Shown piece by piece: positions 6,603-8,201 of a stretch of 8,201 bases of DNA. The stretch is from JAPLKB01 sp964429485 (GTDB taxonomy: Bacteria > Desulfobacterota > Syntrophorhabdia > Syntrophorhabdales > Syntrophorhabdaceae): assembly GCA_964429485.1 (NCBI GenBank), contig CAYSBW010000082.1, positions 1 through 8,201 on the forward strand. The letters run 5' to 3'. Every line of letters begins with the position of its first letter. Positions within the stretch are counted from its first letter, which is position 1. Both the position numbers and the translations under genes were made by a program. The notes beneath the pieces are model-generated. The model was not told the DNA's origin. It worked only from the letters and a program-made list of their open reading frames with translations, and searched no databases.

Positions 6603-6613
6603 TTTCTTGTATA

Positions 6614-6643
6614 ATGTTACTATAAACAAAAAAATAAAGTCAA
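6614..6643 (-). promoter_or_regulatory. Promoter of the tRNA-Val/yebC/ruvCAB unit
   Basis: On the minus strand TTGACT (6638-6643) is separated by 18 nt from TAACAT (6614-6619). The tRNA 5' end is 11 nt downstream of the -10 element, so the RNA would have only a very short 5' leader for RNase P to remove. Confidence 0.6.
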
Positions 6644-6651
6644 TCCCGATC

Positions 6652-6670
6652 ACTGTTTTATAGTTACAGT
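6652..6670. promoter_or_regulatory. LexA-box-like palindrome upstream of the tRNA/yebC/ruv promoter
   Basis: ACTGT (6652-6656) and ACAGT (6666-6670) form a perfect inverted repeat around a 9-nt AT-rich centre. The E. coli SOS box has the same arms around 8 nt. It sits 8 bp upstream of the -35 element, and an alternative minus-strand -10 (TATAAA) lies inside it. Operator function is inferred. Confidence 0.35.
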
Positions 6671-6701
6671 AAAAACTTAATAAAAAAATTAAGGCTTTTT
6701 T
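6671..6701. repeat. AT-rich inverted repeat in the divergent intergenic region
   Basis: CTTAAT (6676-6681) and ATTAAG (6688-6693) pair perfectly across six A. An upstream A run (6671-6675) can extend the stem with the T run at 6696-6701, leaving GC as a bulge. The shape recalls a terminator but it is weak, and no plus-strand gene ends upstream of it. It may simply be a structured spacer or a protein site. Confidence 0.35.
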
Positions 6702-6784
6702 AGAAATTAAAAATCTGTGGTATATTTTTAGCATAGGTTTGTATAAATTTGAAACGTTTTTTTATCAGTATATGTGAAATTATA

Positions 6785-6813
6785 TTTAAATTTATTCACT
6801 AATCGTTTATTAT
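6785..6813 (+). promoter_or_regulatory. Candidate promoter for a leaderless radical SAM mRNA
   Basis: TTTAAA (6785-6790), 17 nt, then TATTAT (6808-6813). The ATG begins 7 nt after the -10 element, the normal distance to a transcription start, so the mRNA may begin at the start codon. Another possible, extended -10 (TG-G-TATATT, 6718-6726) lies further upstream with a poor -35. Confidence 0.35.
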
Positions 6814-6819
6814 CATTGA

Positions 6820-7746
6820 ATGGGAAAATTTACATTTGGACCTGTTCCATCAAGAAGACTCGGCTTTTCACTTGGCATTGACATAATCCCAAGAAAAACA
6901 TGTACTTTTGACTGTATATACTGTCAGGTTGGAAAAACAACGAATCAGGAATTAAGTAGAAAAAGTTTTTTTAATCCGGACGAAATAGTTGAGGAAATAA
7001 TAACCGTAACAAAAGACATTACTTATATTGACCACATTACTTTTTCTGGGTCAGGTGAGCCTACATTAAATTCTGATATCGGGTGGATTATAAGAGAGGT
7101 TAAGAAACGGACAGATATTCCAGTAGCTGTTATAACCAACAGTTCTCTTTTGAGTGTTGAAGATGTAAGAAATGACATTGGAATTGCAGATGCAGTCCTT
7201 CCTTCACTTGATGCAGTAAGCGAAGGAATATTTCAGTACATAAATAAACCCCATTCCTTGATTGGAATTAATACTATCATTGAAGGAATAAAAAAATTTA
7301 GTACCAATTATAAAGGTAAGATATGGCTTGAAATTATGTTGATCAAAGGGATTAATACCAGCACTGGAGAGTTGGAAAAATTTAAAAAGATTGCCGAATA
7401 TCTCGGAGTGGAAAAAGTACAATTAAATACCATTATCAGGCCTCCCATAGACCGTAAAATAAGTGGTCTTACCAGTGAGGAACTTGACAAAATATCTGAA
7501 TATTTTGGTGAATCAACTGAAGTCATTTGTGATTTTACAAAAAAAGTTGAGAGAAAAAAAGAGACGAACTGGTCTGAAATGGTTATGGAAATTTTGAAAA
7601 GAAGGTCTTTAACTCTTAGCGATATAGTCAAAATTACAGGCATACCGGGAAATGTGGCAATAAAGACTTTAAAATTAATGGAGGATGAAGGAAATATAAA
7701 AAGAGTCAATGTTGATAGCAAAATATTTTATATAATTAATGATTAG
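6820..7746 (+). CDS. Radical SAM protein (COG0731 type) with C-terminal winged-helix domain
   Basis: The N-terminus FGPVPSRRLGFSLGIDIIP is the hallmark of the COG0731 group of Fe-S oxidoreductases, related by sequence to the wyosine-base enzyme Tyw1. The 4Fe-4S cluster motif is Cys28-x3-Cys32-x2-Cys35 (CTFDCIYC), which with S-adenosylmethionine generates a 5'-deoxyadenosyl radical. FSGSGEPTLN at 75-84 is the SAM-contacting GGEP-type segment. The barrel runs to about residue 240. Residues 252-306 look like a winged helix-turn-helix (LTLSDIVKITGIPGNVAIKT, LKLMEDEGNIKRV), as found in some relatives. The substrate is unknown; a tRNA-modifying role cannot be claimed because bacteria in general lack wyosine. 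The 308-aa length is complete. The ATG at 6820 directly follows an in-frame TGA and has no Shine-Dalgarno sequence. purH follows 60 bp downstream. Confidence 0.92.
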   Translation: MGKFTFGPVPSRRLGFSLGIDIIPRKTCTFDCIYCQVGKTTNQELSRKSFFNPDEIVEEIITVTKDITYIDHITFSGSGEPTLNSDIGWIIREVKKRTDIPVAVITNSSLLSVEDVRNDIGIADAVLPSLDAVSEGIFQYINKPHSLIGINTIIEGIKKFSTNYKGKIWLEIMLIKGINTSTGELEKFKKIAEYLGVEKVQLNTIIRPPIDRKISGLTSEELDKISEYFGESTEVICDFTKKVERKKETNWSEMVMEILKRRSLTLSDIVKITGIPGNVAIKTLKLMEDEGNIKRVNVDSKIFYIIND

Positions 7747-7794
7747 ATATTCAATTTACAATTCGAAGGAGTTTCCCTGCAATTTTTAAAATAT

Positions 7795-7800
7795 GGAGGA
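7795..7800 (+). promoter_or_regulatory. Shine-Dalgarno site of purH
   Basis: GGAGGA, 6 nt before the ATG at 7807, fixes the purH start. No convincing separate promoter is seen in the 60-bp gap, so co-transcription with the radical SAM gene is possible. Confidence 0.8.
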
Positions 7801-7806
7801 AAATAG

Positions 7807-8201
7807 ATGAAAATAAGAAGAGCAGTTGTTAGTGTATCAGATAAAACAGGCCTGTCGGAAATAGTATCTTTCTTAAAAAATTTCGATATAGAAATACTTT
7901 CAACAGGAGGTACAAAAAAGTATTTGGATGAATTTGACTTAAATCCGTTGGAAATAAGTTCTTATACCGGATTCCCGGAAATTATGGATGGAAGAGTAAA
8001 AACATTGCACCCTAAAATTCATGGAGGAATTTTAAACATAAGGGACGACAATAAACATCAAATGTCTATGGAATCTCTTGGGATAAAGCATATTGATATG
8101 GTTATTGTAAATCTTTATCCATTCAAGGAAGTCATTAGCAAAGGCTGTACATTTGAAGAAGCTATAGAGAACATAGACATTGGAGGTCCTTCCATGATAA
8201 G
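7807..8201 (+). CDS. purH: PurH, bifunctional AICAR formyltransferase/IMP cyclohydrolase (5' part)
   Basis: The first 131 codons are present; the gene runs off the window end. PurH catalyses the last two steps of de novo IMP synthesis: formylation of AICAR with 10-formyl-tetrahydrofolate, then ring closure. Only the N-terminal MGS-like IMP cyclohydrolase domain is visible. Its signatures are AVVSVSDKTGLSEIV at 6-20, ILSTGGTKKYL, TGFPEIMDGRVKTLHPKIHG near 54-73, VIVNLYPFKEV and ENIDIGGPSMI at the edge. These match the family without gaps. The formyltransferase domain would lie beyond base 8201. The start is supported by a strong ribosome binding site and by the conserved distance to SVSDKTG. 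The spacing from the radical SAM gene permits an operon but says nothing about shared function. Confidence 0.97.
   Translation, partial: MKIRRAVVSVSDKTGLSEIVSFLKNFDIEILSTGGTKKYLDEFDLNPLEISSYTGFPEIMDGRVKTLHPKIHGGILNIRDDNKHQMSMESLGIKHIDMVIVNLYPFKEVISKGCTFEEAIENIDIGGPSMI

Noticed and set aside
6519..6734. A 71-codon minus-strand frame through the tRNA and its promoter
   Set aside because: It spans the tRNA and promoter, and its end (AQMVRALVSHTRGRRFESYTAH) is the typical spurious peptide from a tRNA gene.

Overview
The window is AT-rich DNA packed with genes, from a bacterium that is probably Gram-negative and uncultured. It shows no mobile element, CRISPR array or rRNA. Codon use leans to A/T-ending codons throughout, and no segment looks foreign by eye. 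The RuvA variant (Planctomycetes/Omnitrophica-like rather than proteobacterial) together with a putative CsgG/FlgT-type envelope protein suggests a low-GC Gram-negative lineage outside the well-studied phyla. This placement is an inference and is not firm.

Left arm, plus strand (1-3546): a 5'-truncated envelope-type protein with a FlgT-C-like and CsgG/FlgO-like architecture; a small exported, charged helical protein; an RsuA/RluB-family rRNA pseudouridine synthase; then, after a 229-bp gap with a good sigma-70-type promoter, a RodZ-like cell-shape protein (HTH, one membrane segment, DUF4115-like domain).

Middle, minus strand (3598-6602, read right to left): tRNA-Val(CAC), yebC, ruvC, ruvA, ruvB. 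The four protein genes are nearly fused: 5 bp between yebC and ruvC, a TAATG overlap between ruvC and ruvA, and a TTGA overlap between ruvA and ruvB. The tRNA lies 33 bp upstream of yebC and there is no visible terminator between them. A promoter just upstream of the tRNA could drive all five. RuvA, RuvB and RuvC form the Holliday-junction branch-migration and resolution machine. YebC is a TACO1-family protein that commonly neighbours the ruv genes. rodZ and ruvB converge across 51 bp with no clear terminator.

Right arm, plus strand (6820-8201): a COG0731-type radical SAM protein with a C-terminal winged-helix domain, then the 5' part of purH, cut by the window end.

Most of the content is housekeeping. 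The parts worth a second look are the 217-bp divergent control region (6603-6819), which holds a palindrome one base off the E. coli LexA box beside the promoter of the ruv operon; the divergent RuvA, which lacks the usual acidic-pin sequence; the uncertain start of rodZ, where the first ATG sits in a hairpin; and several genes without a Shine-Dalgarno sequence that may be leaderless. No gene-free stretch exceeds 300 bases.
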